Assembly (NCBI GenBank): GCA_937910255.1
Contig: CALEOQ010000323.1
Coordinates: 1 to 5,818, forward strand
DNA: 5,818 nucleotides
Source: an uncultured Caulobacteraceae bacterium
Lineage (GTDB): Bacteria; Pseudomonadota; Alphaproteobacteria; Caulobacterales; Caulobacteraceae
Direction: 5' to 3'
Numbering within the stretch: position 1 is the first letter of the stretch; each line of letters opens with the position of its first letter. Below the pieces are notes generated by a model. The model had not been told where the DNA came from. It saw only the letters and a list, made by a program, of their open reading frames with translations, and did not search any database. Positions 1-5,818 of this stretch are shown here, in pieces. Position numbers and translations under genes: made by a program.

Positions 1-69
1 AAGAGGGGTGTCCAGCGGGTCTTGTAATAACGGGGGGCGGTGGGGGGGGGGGGGGGGGGTTGTTTTTTT
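1..69. other. Low-complexity sequencing junk outside the P5 adapter
   Basis: This is the outer end of the contig. It contains an 18-base run of G (42-59), a G-rich stretch before it, and a T run (62-68) that abuts the P5 adapter. A T run next to the outer end of P5 is the reverse complement of the A run that follows adapter read-through in read 2, so this is most likely what the sequencer recorded after the end of the library molecule. It should not be treated as genomic DNA. No gene is supported here. Confidence 0.85.
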
Positions 70-127
70 AATGATACGGCGACCACCGGGATCTACACTC
101 TTTCCCTACACGACGCTCTTCCGATCT
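70..127 (+). other. Illumina P5 / read-1 adapter (TruSeq type), contaminant
   Basis: The 58 bases match the full P5 flow-cell oligo plus read-1 primer site from AATGATACGGCGACCACC through to CTCTTCCGATCT. I see one mismatch: G at 89 where the standard oligo has A. The library insert starts at 128. Translated, this DNA gives the peptide NDTATTGIYTLSLHDALPI inside an apparent open frame at 40-378, so any protein called across this point is an artefact. The adapter was evidently not trimmed before assembly and the contig end is not a biological end. Confidence 0.97.
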
Positions 128-244
128 TTCATGCCACCCGAAACTGGACACTATCAGGTACCGCATTGAGCCCAACCCCGTCATTGGCGACTTGGCGTTG
201 CGACGACGCCCACCTATCGGGCCGCGCTCTCGGCGCGGGTCTCC
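128..244. other. Non-coding flank downstream of the small minus-strand gene
   Basis: I recognise no gene between the adapter and the end of the small membrane-protein gene. The first ~60 bases are visibly less GC-rich than what follows. Just downstream of the gene's stop lies a 6-bp all-GC inverted repeat (222-227 with 233-238, loop of 5), but no U-run follows it in the minus-strand direction, so it is at best a weak terminator candidate. The stretch could be ordinary intergenic sequence, or a short foreign piece joined at the contig edge; the sequence alone does not decide. Confidence 0.4.
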
Positions 245-454
245 CTATCGCTTGGCCAAAATCGCCGAGGCCAGGGGCCGCCGACGCGCCACGCTGGTGG
301 CGGTCCAGACCAGGACCGAGGTCGAGAGCAGGATGCCTGAGACCAGGGCGCCGATGGCCAGCAGGCCGGCCGGCGTGACCTTCACCTTGGCGACGAACCG
401 GGCCTCGCCGACGCGAAAGCTGGCGGCGGCGGTGTTGGGGTCGAGCATGTCCAT
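245..454 (-). CDS. Small single-pass membrane protein, function unknown
   Basis: A 69-residue frame on the minus strand starts at ATG 454-452 and ends with TAG at 247-245. A polar N-terminal half (about residues 1-27, including FRVGEARFVAKVKV) is followed by one strongly hydrophobic segment at about residues 28-54 (from TPAGLLAIGALVSGILL to the WTATSVA end), then a basic tail with RRR. This looks like one membrane helix with the Arg/Lys-rich tail probably on the cytoplasmic side. A purine-rich ribosome binding site (GGGAGG) sits 5 bases before the chosen ATG, which favours it over a second in-frame ATG two codons later. It is divergent from tsaB with about 116 bp between. I do not recognise a named family, though it resembles small conserved hypotheticals of Caulobacterales. 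The ribosome binding site and clean hydrophobic segment argue for a real gene despite the high GC content. Confidence 0.62.
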   Translation of the reverse strand: MDMLDPNTAAASFRVGEARFVAKVKVTPAGLLAIGALVSGILLSTSVLVWTATSVARRRPLASAILAKR

Positions 455-459
455 GCGGG

Positions 460-465
460 CCTCCC
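460..465 (-). promoter_or_regulatory. Ribosome binding site of the small membrane protein gene
   Basis: Read on the minus strand this is GGGAGG, 5 bases before the ATG at 454-452. It is among the better Shine-Dalgarno matches in the window and selects the first of two nearby ATG codons. Confidence 0.6.
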
Positions 466-570
466 TTGGGTTGCGGATGACGCCAACACCTTGGCGCGCG
501 CGCCGTTCCCCGCGCCAGTCCAGGCCGCCCGGCGCTTTCCAATTTCGATCGGGGCTGGTAGCGCCCGCCT
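466..570. other. Divergent intergenic region between the small gene and tsaB
   Basis: This spacer should hold promoters for both the minus-strand membrane-protein gene and the plus-strand tsaB-rimI pair. I looked for -35/-10 pairs on both strands and found none convincing; the lowest-GC patch is around 535-550 (TTTCCAATTTCGATC). No convincing operator palindrome or riboswitch was seen. Confidence 0.35.
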
Positions 571-1245
571 ATGATCGTGCTCGCCCTCGACACCTGCCTG
601 GACGCCTGCTCGCTCGCCGTGCTGGACGGGGTGAGCGTGCGCGCCCAGGCCAGCCATCCCATGGGCCGCGGCCATCAGGAGGCGATCGCCCCCCTGGCGC
701 AGGCCGTGATGGCGCAGGCGGGGCTCGCCTTTCCCGCGCTTGAGCGGATCGGCGTGACCATCGGGCCGGGCTCGTTCACCGGCCTGCGGGTGGGGCTGGC
801 CTTCGCCAAGGGGCTGGGCGCGGCGCTGTCCATCCCGGTGGTGGGGGTCGGAACCCTGGCGGCCCTGGCCGAGCCCCTGCTGGCCGACTCTCTGGGGTCA
901 GGCCTTGTCTTCTCCGTCATCGACGCCCGCCGGGGCCAGGTCTATCTGCAGGCCTTTGCCGATGGCCGCTCGCTGATGGCGCCCGACGCCCTCGACGTCG
1001 CCACCGCCGCCGCCCGGGTGGCTGAGCTGTCGGGGGGCCGCGAGGCTGTCCTGGCCGGCAGCGGCGCGGCCCTGCTGGCCGACCTGATGCCCGCCGCCCG
1101 CATCATCGAGGCGCCCGCCTGCGATCCCGCCGCCGTCGCCCGGCTGGCCGCGGCCCAGACCAATCCTGCGCCGCCTCGGCCCCTCTATCTGCGGGCGCCC
1201 GACGCCCGTCTGCCCGGCGGCGCGGCGGGGCCGGACATGGCATGA
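571..1245 (+). CDS. tsaB: tRNA t6A37 threonylcarbamoyladenosine biosynthesis protein TsaB
   Basis: TsaB (YeaZ) is the non-catalytic ASKHA-fold partner of TsaD. With TsaE it transfers the threonylcarbamoyl group made by TsaC to A37 of tRNAs that read ANN codons, in the cytoplasm. The 224-residue frame has the family length. It begins MIVLALDTCLDACSLAVLDG, the first beta-hairpin of the ASKHA fold, has GRGHQE at 32-37, and carries the family signature GPGSFTGLRVGLAFAKGL at 65-82. The C-terminal part is Ala/Pro-rich and variable, as is usual, and ends with the PLYLRAPDA stretch typical of the family. The ATG at 571 is the only start placed just before the conserved N-terminus; upstream Shine-Dalgarno signal is weak. 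Its stop overlaps the start of rimI (ATGA at 1242-1245), so the two are almost certainly co-transcribed and translationally coupled. Complete and undamaged. Confidence 0.95.
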   Translation: MIVLALDTCLDACSLAVLDGVSVRAQASHPMGRGHQEAIAPLAQAVMAQAGLAFPALERIGVTIGPGSFTGLRVGLAFAKGLGAALSIPVVGVGTLAALAEPLLADSLGSGLVFSVIDARRGQVYLQAFADGRSLMAPDALDVATAAARVAELSGGREAVLAGSGAALLADLMPAARIIEAPACDPAAVARLAAAQTNPAPPRPLYLRAPDARLPGGAAGPDMA

Positions 1246-1700
1246 GTCTGACCCTTGCGCCCGCCGGTCCCGAGGCGGCCGAGACCCTGGCCGCCCTGCA
1301 CGCAGCCGCCTTCGACAAGCCCTGGAGCGCCGCCGACATCGCCGCCCTGATCGGTGGCGCGGGCGCCTATGCGGTGCTGGCCCAGGATGAGGCGCCGCTC
1401 GGCATGGTCATGTCGCGCATCCTGTTCGAGGAGGCCGGGATCCTCACCCTGGCCGTGGCGCCGGAGGCCCGACGGCGCGGCGTCGGCCTGGCCCTGGTGG
1501 GCGCGGCGGCCGGTCTGGCGCGCCAGGGCGGCGCCTCAAGCCTGATCCTGGAGGTGGGCGAGGATAATCCCGGCGCCGTGGCCCTTTATGAGCGGGCGGG
1601 CTTCGTCCAGGCCGGCCGCCGCCGCGACTATTACGATCGGGGCGGCCGGCGCATCGACGCCCTGTTGATGAGGCTCGATCTTAACAGCGAGCGGCCTTAG
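1242..1700 (+). CDS. rimI: GNAT-family protein N-alpha-acetyltransferase RimI
   Basis: RimI uses acetyl-CoA to acetylate protein N-termini, classically ribosomal protein S18, in the cytoplasm. The 152-residue frame is of normal family length. The acetyl-CoA pyrophosphate-binding loop is seen as ARRRGVGLAL at 77-85, preceded by the strand LTLAVAPE (69-75). Motif B follows as LILEVGEDNPGAVALYERAGF (about 101-121), including the catalytic-region Glu and the Asn/Tyr typical of RimI. The end has GRRRDYY (125-131) and DALLMRLDL (139-147), the RimI-type C-terminus. It starts with ATG in the ATGA overlap with tsaB, and a tsaB-rimI pair is common across bacteria, which supports RimI over a generic GNAT. 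The end of the gene contains a possible promoter for fur. Substrate is inferred from family only. Confidence 0.92.
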   Translation: MSLTLAPAGPEAAETLAALHAAAFDKPWSAADIAALIGGAGAYAVLAQDEAPLGMVMSRILFEEAGILTLAVAPEARRRGVGLALVGAAAGLARQGGASSLILEVGEDNPGAVALYERAGFVQAGRRRDYYDRGGRRIDALLMRLDLNSERP

Positions 1701-1709
1701 ACCTATTCT
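1681..1709 (+). promoter_or_regulatory. Candidate sigma70-type promoter for fur
   Basis: TTAACA (1681-1686) matches the -35 consensus at 5 of 6 positions. It is followed after exactly 17 bases by TATTCT (1704-1709), which matches the -10 consensus at 4 of 6. A start near 1716 would give a leader of about 20 bases containing the fur ribosome binding site. The box lies over the last codons and stop of rimI and is one of the few AT-rich spots in a very GC-rich region. Expression of fur apart from tsaB-rimI is an inference. No clear inverted-repeat Fur box was seen over it. Confidence 0.42.
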
Positions 1710-1724
1710 TTAGGTTCAACGACC

Positions 1725-1730
1725 AGGAGG
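1725..1730 (+). promoter_or_regulatory. Ribosome binding site deciding the GTG start of fur
   Basis: AGGAGG, a perfect Shine-Dalgarno core, lies 6 bases before GTG 1737. It supports this GTG over the in-frame ATGs at codons 13 and 15, which would also remove part of the DNA-binding domain. Confidence 0.8.
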
Positions 1731-1736
1731 ACCGGC

Positions 1737-2144
1737 GTGGATCGGATCGAAAATCTCTGCATCGAAAAAGGGATGCGCATGACCGAGCAGCGCCGCGTGA
1801 TCGCCCGCGTGCTCTCGAACGCCGACGATCACCCCGATGTGGAAGAGCTGTACCGACGCGCCCACCAGGTCGATCCGCACATCTCCATCGCCACGGTCTA
1901 CCGCACAGTGCGATTGTTCGAAGAGGCCGGCATCATCGCCCGGCTCGACTTCCGCGACGGCCGCTCGCGCTATGAAGAGGCCACCGACGACCACCACGAC
2001 CACCTGATCGACATGAAGACCGGCAAGGTGGTGGAGTTCGTCGATCCCGAGATCGAGGCCCTGCAGGTGGCCATCGCCCGCAAGCTGGGCTACCAGCTCG
2101 TGGACCACCGGCTGGAGCTCTATGGCGTGCCCCTGGAGGACTGA
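1737..2144 (+). CDS. fur: Ferric uptake regulator, Fur family repressor
   Basis: Fur-family proteins are dimeric metal-sensing DNA-binding regulators; Fur proper binds Fe(II) and represses iron uptake genes. The 135-residue protein has an N-terminal winged-helix domain (about 1-82) with the recognition region HISIATVYRTVRLFEEAGI (48-66), and a C-terminal metal-binding/dimerisation domain with the His cluster DDHHDHLID (84-92), VDPEIEALQ (102-110) and a His at 124 in DHRLELYG. E81 plus H86, H87 and H89 fit the usual metal-ligand regions. The protein ends at GVPLED and lacks the C-terminal CxxC pairs that bind structural zinc in many Fur proteins. The only cysteine seen is near residue 8, so a structural Cys4 zinc site is absent, as in other alphaproteobacterial Fur proteins. 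Start is GTG behind a perfect ribosome binding site. Mur or Zur specificity cannot be excluded from sequence alone, but the overall wording is closest to Caulobacter Fur. Confidence 0.88.
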   Translation: MDRIENLCIEKGMRMTEQRRVIARVLSNADDHPDVEELYRRAHQVDPHISIATVYRTVRLFEEAGIIARLDFRDGRSRYEEATDDHHDHLIDMKTGKVVEFVDPEIEALQVAIARKLGYQLVDHRLELYGVPLED

Positions 2145-2155
2145 GGCCGGTCAAG

Positions 2156-2178
2156 GGCGCGCGCGGCGCCGGCGCGCC
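2156..2178. other. GC inverted repeat between fur and miaB
   Basis: GGCGCGC (2156-2162) pairs perfectly with GCGCGCC (2172-2178) around a 9-base loop, 11 bases after the fur stop. The 7-bp stem is entirely G-C, but no T-run follows, so it does not meet the usual form of an intrinsic terminator. It might weaken transcription between fur and miaB, or be a chance product of the base composition. Confidence 0.3.
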
Positions 2179-2228
2179 AGCGGCGCGAACCGCTTGAACC
2201 CCTCGCCTCGCGACCCCATAAGGCCTGA

Positions 2229-3598
<1,370 letters not shown>

Positions 3599-3602
<4 letters not shown>

Positions 3603-3935
3603 GCCGCGCCCCTGAATTCATCGTCCTGACCGACGCGGCCGCCCGCGCCGTCAGCGGAACCAACAGCCGCCACGCCGCCCTGCTGGAGGACGCCTTCGGG
3701 GTCCTGGTGGAGACGCCCGGCGGCGGGGTGCAGCTGAGCGGCGACGCCAAGTCCCGCGGCATGGCCAAGCGCGCCATCCAGGCCCTGGCCAGCCGCGCCG
3801 ACCAGGGGCTGGAGGTCAACGAGGCCGATGTTCGCGTCGCCATCGGCCAGGCCCGCATCGGCTCGGGCGCCGCGCCTGGCGGCCTGCCGGGGGGGCGCCG
3901 CGGCCAAAGCCGAAGACGACCACGCGGGCGGGGCC
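3599..3935 (+). CDS. phoH: PhoH-family ATPase, N-terminal part only (cut by a contig misjoin)
   Basis: PhoH-like proteins are cytoplasmic P-loop ATPases linked to RNA metabolism, usually found just after miaB and before ybeY. The frame starts at TTG 3599, overlapping the miaB stop, with GGAG at 3590-3593 as ribosome binding site. It reads EFIVLTDAAARAVSGTNSRH (residues 6-25), then EDAFGVLVETPGGGVQLSGD (30-49), then VNEADVRVAIGQARIG (73-88). This matches the N-terminal domain of alphaproteobacterial PhoH. The Walker A core that should follow (GPAGTGKT type) is missing, because the sequence changes to unrelated DNA. In-frame similarity stops near 3880-3895, at a run of seven G (3889-3895). If one G is missing from that run, the frame would go on as PKTTTRAGP up to about 3935, which would suit the linker before the PhoH core. 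The open frame continues to a TGA at 3995-3997 in plainly unrelated sequence. Partial gene; the end is approximate. Confidence 0.85.
3889..3935. other. Chimeric junction between alphaproteobacterial and planctomycetal DNA
   Basis: Left of this interval the reading frame is PhoH; right of it a different frame encodes a planctomycetal secreted protein. The interval from about 3906 to 3935 makes sense for both sides: one frame gives PKTTTRAGP (PhoH-like linker) and another gives KAEDDHAGG (start of the planctomycetal module). A short identical string shared by two genomes is what joins unrelated contigs in de Bruijn graph assembly. The exact breakpoint cannot be fixed by eye. Natural gene transfer is much less likely, since phoH is cut before its core and the downstream gene has no start of its own. 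Confidence 0.82.
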
Positions 3936-4760
3936 ACGGACCTCAAGTGCTGGGTCACGGGCCAGGGTTCGCCGGGAGGTTCGGTGGGAGAGAATGACGT
4001 GGATGGCGGCAGCACCACACTGCTCTCCCCCACGTTCGACCTGTCCAACTCCGTAGCCGCGCGCGTGCGCTATTGGCGCTGGTACTCCAACAACCAGGGC
4101 AGCTCGCCGGGCGCGGACACTTTCGCCGTGGACGTATCCAATGATGGAGGCACCTCGTGGGTCTCTGCGGGATTGCTGGGCCCCACGGGCGCCGACACGG
4201 TTGGAGGGTGGATCGCGGCGGAGCTGGATCTGGAGTCGCTCCTGGCCGTGACCTCCCAGATGCGACTGCGCTTTATCGCCTCGGACCTGGGCAGCGGTTC
4301 CATTGTGGAGGCCGCGGTGGACGACGTGGTCGTCACCTACATCGACCCCAACGCGTGCAACGATCCGATCAACTTCTGCGTCGGCGCTCCCAACTCAGCC
4401 GGCCCGGGCGCGGTCATGTCCTGGACGGGATCCACCGACGTCACCCAGAATTCACTGACCCTGATCAGCACAGGCGTGGTCCCCAACGCGTTCGGACTGT
4501 TCTTCTACGGAGACGCGCAGCAGCAAAAACCCATGAGCAACGGCTTCCTGTGCCTGGCCGGCAACCTCTACAGGCTGCCCGCGCTGCAGACGGACCCCCT
4601 GGGTCAGGCGAGCTACGCGCTCGATCTCGCGAACCTCCCGAGCGGCGGGGCCATCGCCAATGGCGAGACCTGGAACTTCCAATTCTGGTACCGCGAGAAG
4701 CCCGCGATGGGTGGTGGCTACAACTTCTCGGACGGACTACAGGTTCTCTTCTGTCAGTAG
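3909..4760 (+). CDS. Planctomycetal secreted beta-sandwich protein, C-terminal fragment
   Basis: About 283 residues are readable before TAG at 4758-4760. The true start is lost in the junction; the ATG at 3828 lies inside phoH and is false. The first module (about 1-145) begins EDDHAGG, CWVTGQGSPGGS, GENDVDGGSTTLLSPTFDLS and goes on to YWRWYSNNQG, FAVDVSNDGGTSW, RLRFIASDLGSGSIVEAAVDD. This is a MAM/jelly-roll-like repeat that in Planctomycetota often follows secreted peptidases or adhesion-type domains. The second module (about 150-283) has FCVGAPNSAGPGAVMSWTG, NAFGLFFYG, FLCLAGNLYRL and NGETWNFQFWYR, a C-terminal domain found repeatedly in large planctomycetal surface proteins. Cysteines at 14, 150, 157, 215 and 282 may form disulfides outside the cell. 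No catalytic residues are visible in this part, so the activity of the full protein is unknown. It is convergent with the next gene with a 7-bp overlap. Confidence 0.8.
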   Translation, partial: AEDDHAGGATDLKCWVTGQGSPGGSVGENDVDGGSTTLLSPTFDLSNSVAARVRYWRWYSNNQGSSPGADTFAVDVSNDGGTSWVSAGLLGPTGADTVGGWIAAELDLESLLAVTSQMRLRFIASDLGSGSIVEAAVDDVVVTYIDPNACNDPINFCVGAPNSAGPGAVMSWTGSTDVTQNSLTLISTGVVPNAFGLFFYGDAQQQKPMSNGFLCLAGNLYRLPALQTDPLGQASYALDLANLPSGGAIANGETWNFQFWYREKPAMGGGYNFSDGLQVLFCQ

Positions 4761-5726
4761 CCCGCGACGCGGCCCTGGAGTTCGCGGATGTAGAGGTTGC
4801 GGAAGCTGGCGTAGGCATCGCCCTCCAGCGCACCCCCCGGGGCGTGGCGTTGCAAGCCGATGAAGCCCGTGGGAGCGCGGTCCTTCCAGGGCGCCCCCTG
4901 TTCGGGCTTCAGGTCAAAGGTGTCCACGTCGTACAGAATGCGTCCATTCAAGACCGTGAGAATCCGACTGCCCTTGTAGGTCACGAAGTAGGTATTCCAC
5001 TCACCCAAGGGCTTGAGCGCGTTGGTCACGCCGGGGGCCAGGGACCCATAGAGCCCCCCGCTGAACTGGTAGGGCTTCAACTTCGAGCCCGTCTCTTTCT
5101 CCCAGTTGAAGTCGTCGAGAATCTGGATTTCGCAGCCTGAGAAGGCCGGGTTGCCCCCCGAGCGCGCGGCGCGCAGGAAGAGGCCCGAGTTCGCCATGGC
5201 TGAAATCTTGAAATCCATGCGCAGCTGGAAGTCCGTGTAGTCCTTCTCCGTGGCCAGATAGGGCGAGCCGCCCTCGGTGAGGAACTCGAGCACCCCGTCC
5301 TGGACCCGGTAGCCGCTCCCATCTCCAGCCGCATCCCAACCGGTCAGATCTTCGCCGTTGAACAGGGAGCCCCAACCCATGGCCTCGCCCGCGGCGGTCA
5401 AACTCTTTCGACCGAACCCGGCCTGCTCCCAGTACTTGCCCGGATTGGGCGGCAGTTCGCGCACACGCACGTTGCGGAACATGACCCGACCGATGCCGTG
5501 CAGGTCGAGAAGACGGCCCAGCAGCAGCTGTTGCGCCTCGCGGTCCTCCCCCGCCGTCGCCAGCAACCCGTCCAGATCATCGCTGCCGAGTCGCGCCCGC
5601 AGCAAGGCACGATCGCCATCGTCGAGAGTGTCGCCGCGCTGCAGCTTCTCCGCCGTGTCGGCCAGCTCCCGATAGCCGGCCGCCTCGTCACGGTAGGCCT
5701 CGGCGTTGTGAAAGCGCGCCGGGTCG
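4754..5726 (-). CDS. DUF1080 / 3-keto-disaccharide hydrolase-domain protein, 5' end missing
   Basis: The minus-strand frame ends with TGA at 4756-4754 and runs back to the adapter boundary at 5726, giving 323 insert-encoded residues; its start lies beyond the contig. The DUF1080 (PF06439) domain covers about residues 118-316. It opens with GWGSLFNGEDLTGWDAAGDG, continues through VQDGVLEFL, YTDFQLRMDFKISAMANSGLFLR and GCEIQILDD (197-205), has GEWNTYFVTYKGSRILTVLNG (241-261), and closes with GFIGLQRHA and FRNLYIREL (308-316). This concanavalin-like fold is very abundant in Planctomycetota and related polysaccharide degraders, and some members cleave 3-keto-glycosides. Before it lies a charged, apparently helical stretch (about 10-75), then GIGRVMFRNVRVRELPPNPG (77-96), which resembles the closing strand of a preceding DUF1080-like domain. 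No signal peptide can be assessed. Any Met upstream of 5726 is adapter-derived. Confidence 0.88.
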
Positions 5727-5790
5727 AGACCGGAAGAGCACACGTCTGAACTCCAGTCACGTCGTAATCTCGTATGCCGTCTTCTGCTTG
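5727..5790 (+). other. Illumina P7 / index adapter (TruSeq type), contaminant
   Basis: The read-2 adapter starts at 5727 and runs through GAGCACACGTCTGAACTCCA to 5760, with one mismatch (C at 5730 for the expected T). A 6-base index GTCGTA follows at 5761-5766, then the P7 flow-cell sequence from ATCTCGTATGCCGTCTTC to 5790. The insert therefore ends at 5726. On the minus strand this DNA translates as a peptide containing RDWSSDVCSSGL, which makes a false N-terminus for the DUF1080 protein. Confidence 0.98.
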
Positions 5791-5818
5791 AACAAAAAAA
5801 ATACACCCCTCACGCGCC
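5791..5818. other. A-rich tail after the P7 adapter
   Basis: A short A-rich run (5791-5801) followed by C-rich noise lies directly after the flow-cell sequence. This is what reads that run past the end of the library molecule typically show. It is not genomic, and it mirrors the T run beside the P5 adapter at the other end. Confidence 0.85.

Noticed and set aside
42..59. G-quadruplex or regulatory G-tract
   Set aside because: It lies outside the library insert next to a P5 adapter, so it is sequencing noise and not genomic DNA.
40..378. Open frame of 112 codons at the left end
   Set aside because: Its N-terminal third is translated poly-G and P5 adapter, and the rest lies antisense to the small membrane-protein gene with low-complexity Arg/Pro/Gly content.
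2156..2178. Intrinsic terminator after fur
   Set aside because: The perfect GC stem has no following T-run, and similar repeats occur by chance in DNA this GC-rich; kept only as an inverted repeat.
3828..3908. ATG at 3828 as the true start of the planctomycetal protein, or a signal peptide there
   Set aside because: These codons are an alternative frame of phoH (MFASPSARPASARAPRLAA). The Ala-rich look is a GC artefact and the real upstream part of the gene is not in the window.
4157..5140. 327-codon plus-strand open frame across the convergent gene pair
   Set aside because: It runs out of frame through the planctomycetal gene and then antisense through DUF1080; its composition is Arg-rich and it has no recognisable domain.

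Overview
This window does not look like a natural stretch of one genome. It reads as a short-read (Illumina) metagenome contig with sequencing adapter at both ends and a misjoin in the middle. The left outer end (1-127) is homopolymer junk plus a P5/read-1 adapter. The right outer end (5727-5818) is a P7/index adapter followed by an A-rich run. Real insert DNA therefore spans about 128-5726.

The left part (about 128 to 3890-3935) is very GC-rich alphaproteobacterial DNA, most like Caulobacterales (Caulobacter/Phenylobacterium type) from protein wording and gene order. It carries a small divergent single-pass membrane protein on the minus strand, then a tightly packed plus-strand run: tsaB (t6A37 tRNA modification), rimI (N-alpha-acetyltransferase), fur (metal-dependent repressor), miaB (ms2i6A37 tRNA modification) and the first ~95-110 codons of phoH. 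tsaB/rimI and miaB/phoH overlap at their stop and start codons. fur has its own strong ribosome binding site and a plausible promoter inside the end of rimI. tsaB and miaB both serve modification of position 37 next to the tRNA anticodon, so the cluster is mainly translation housekeeping with an iron regulator inside it.

At about 3889-3935 the sequence leaves phoH before its ATPase core and becomes DNA with protein content typical of Planctomycetota. One plus-strand partial gene has the C-terminal part of a secreted beta-sandwich protein (EDDH...CWVTGQGSPGGS...ENDVDGG module plus a C-terminal domain ending in NGETWNFQFWYR). Convergent to it is a minus-strand partial gene with a DUF1080 (3-keto-disaccharide hydrolase/concanavalin-like) domain, cut off by the right adapter. 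The two stop codons overlap over 7 bp. Third-position base use is less extreme here than on the left.

I found no mobile element, CRISPR array, RNA gene or new defence or biosynthetic system. The main result is a warning: adapter-encoded peptides and a chimeric ORF here would enter databases as false novel proteins. The biological items worth a second look are the planctomycetal secreted module, the N-terminal extension of the DUF1080 protein, and the small divergent membrane protein.
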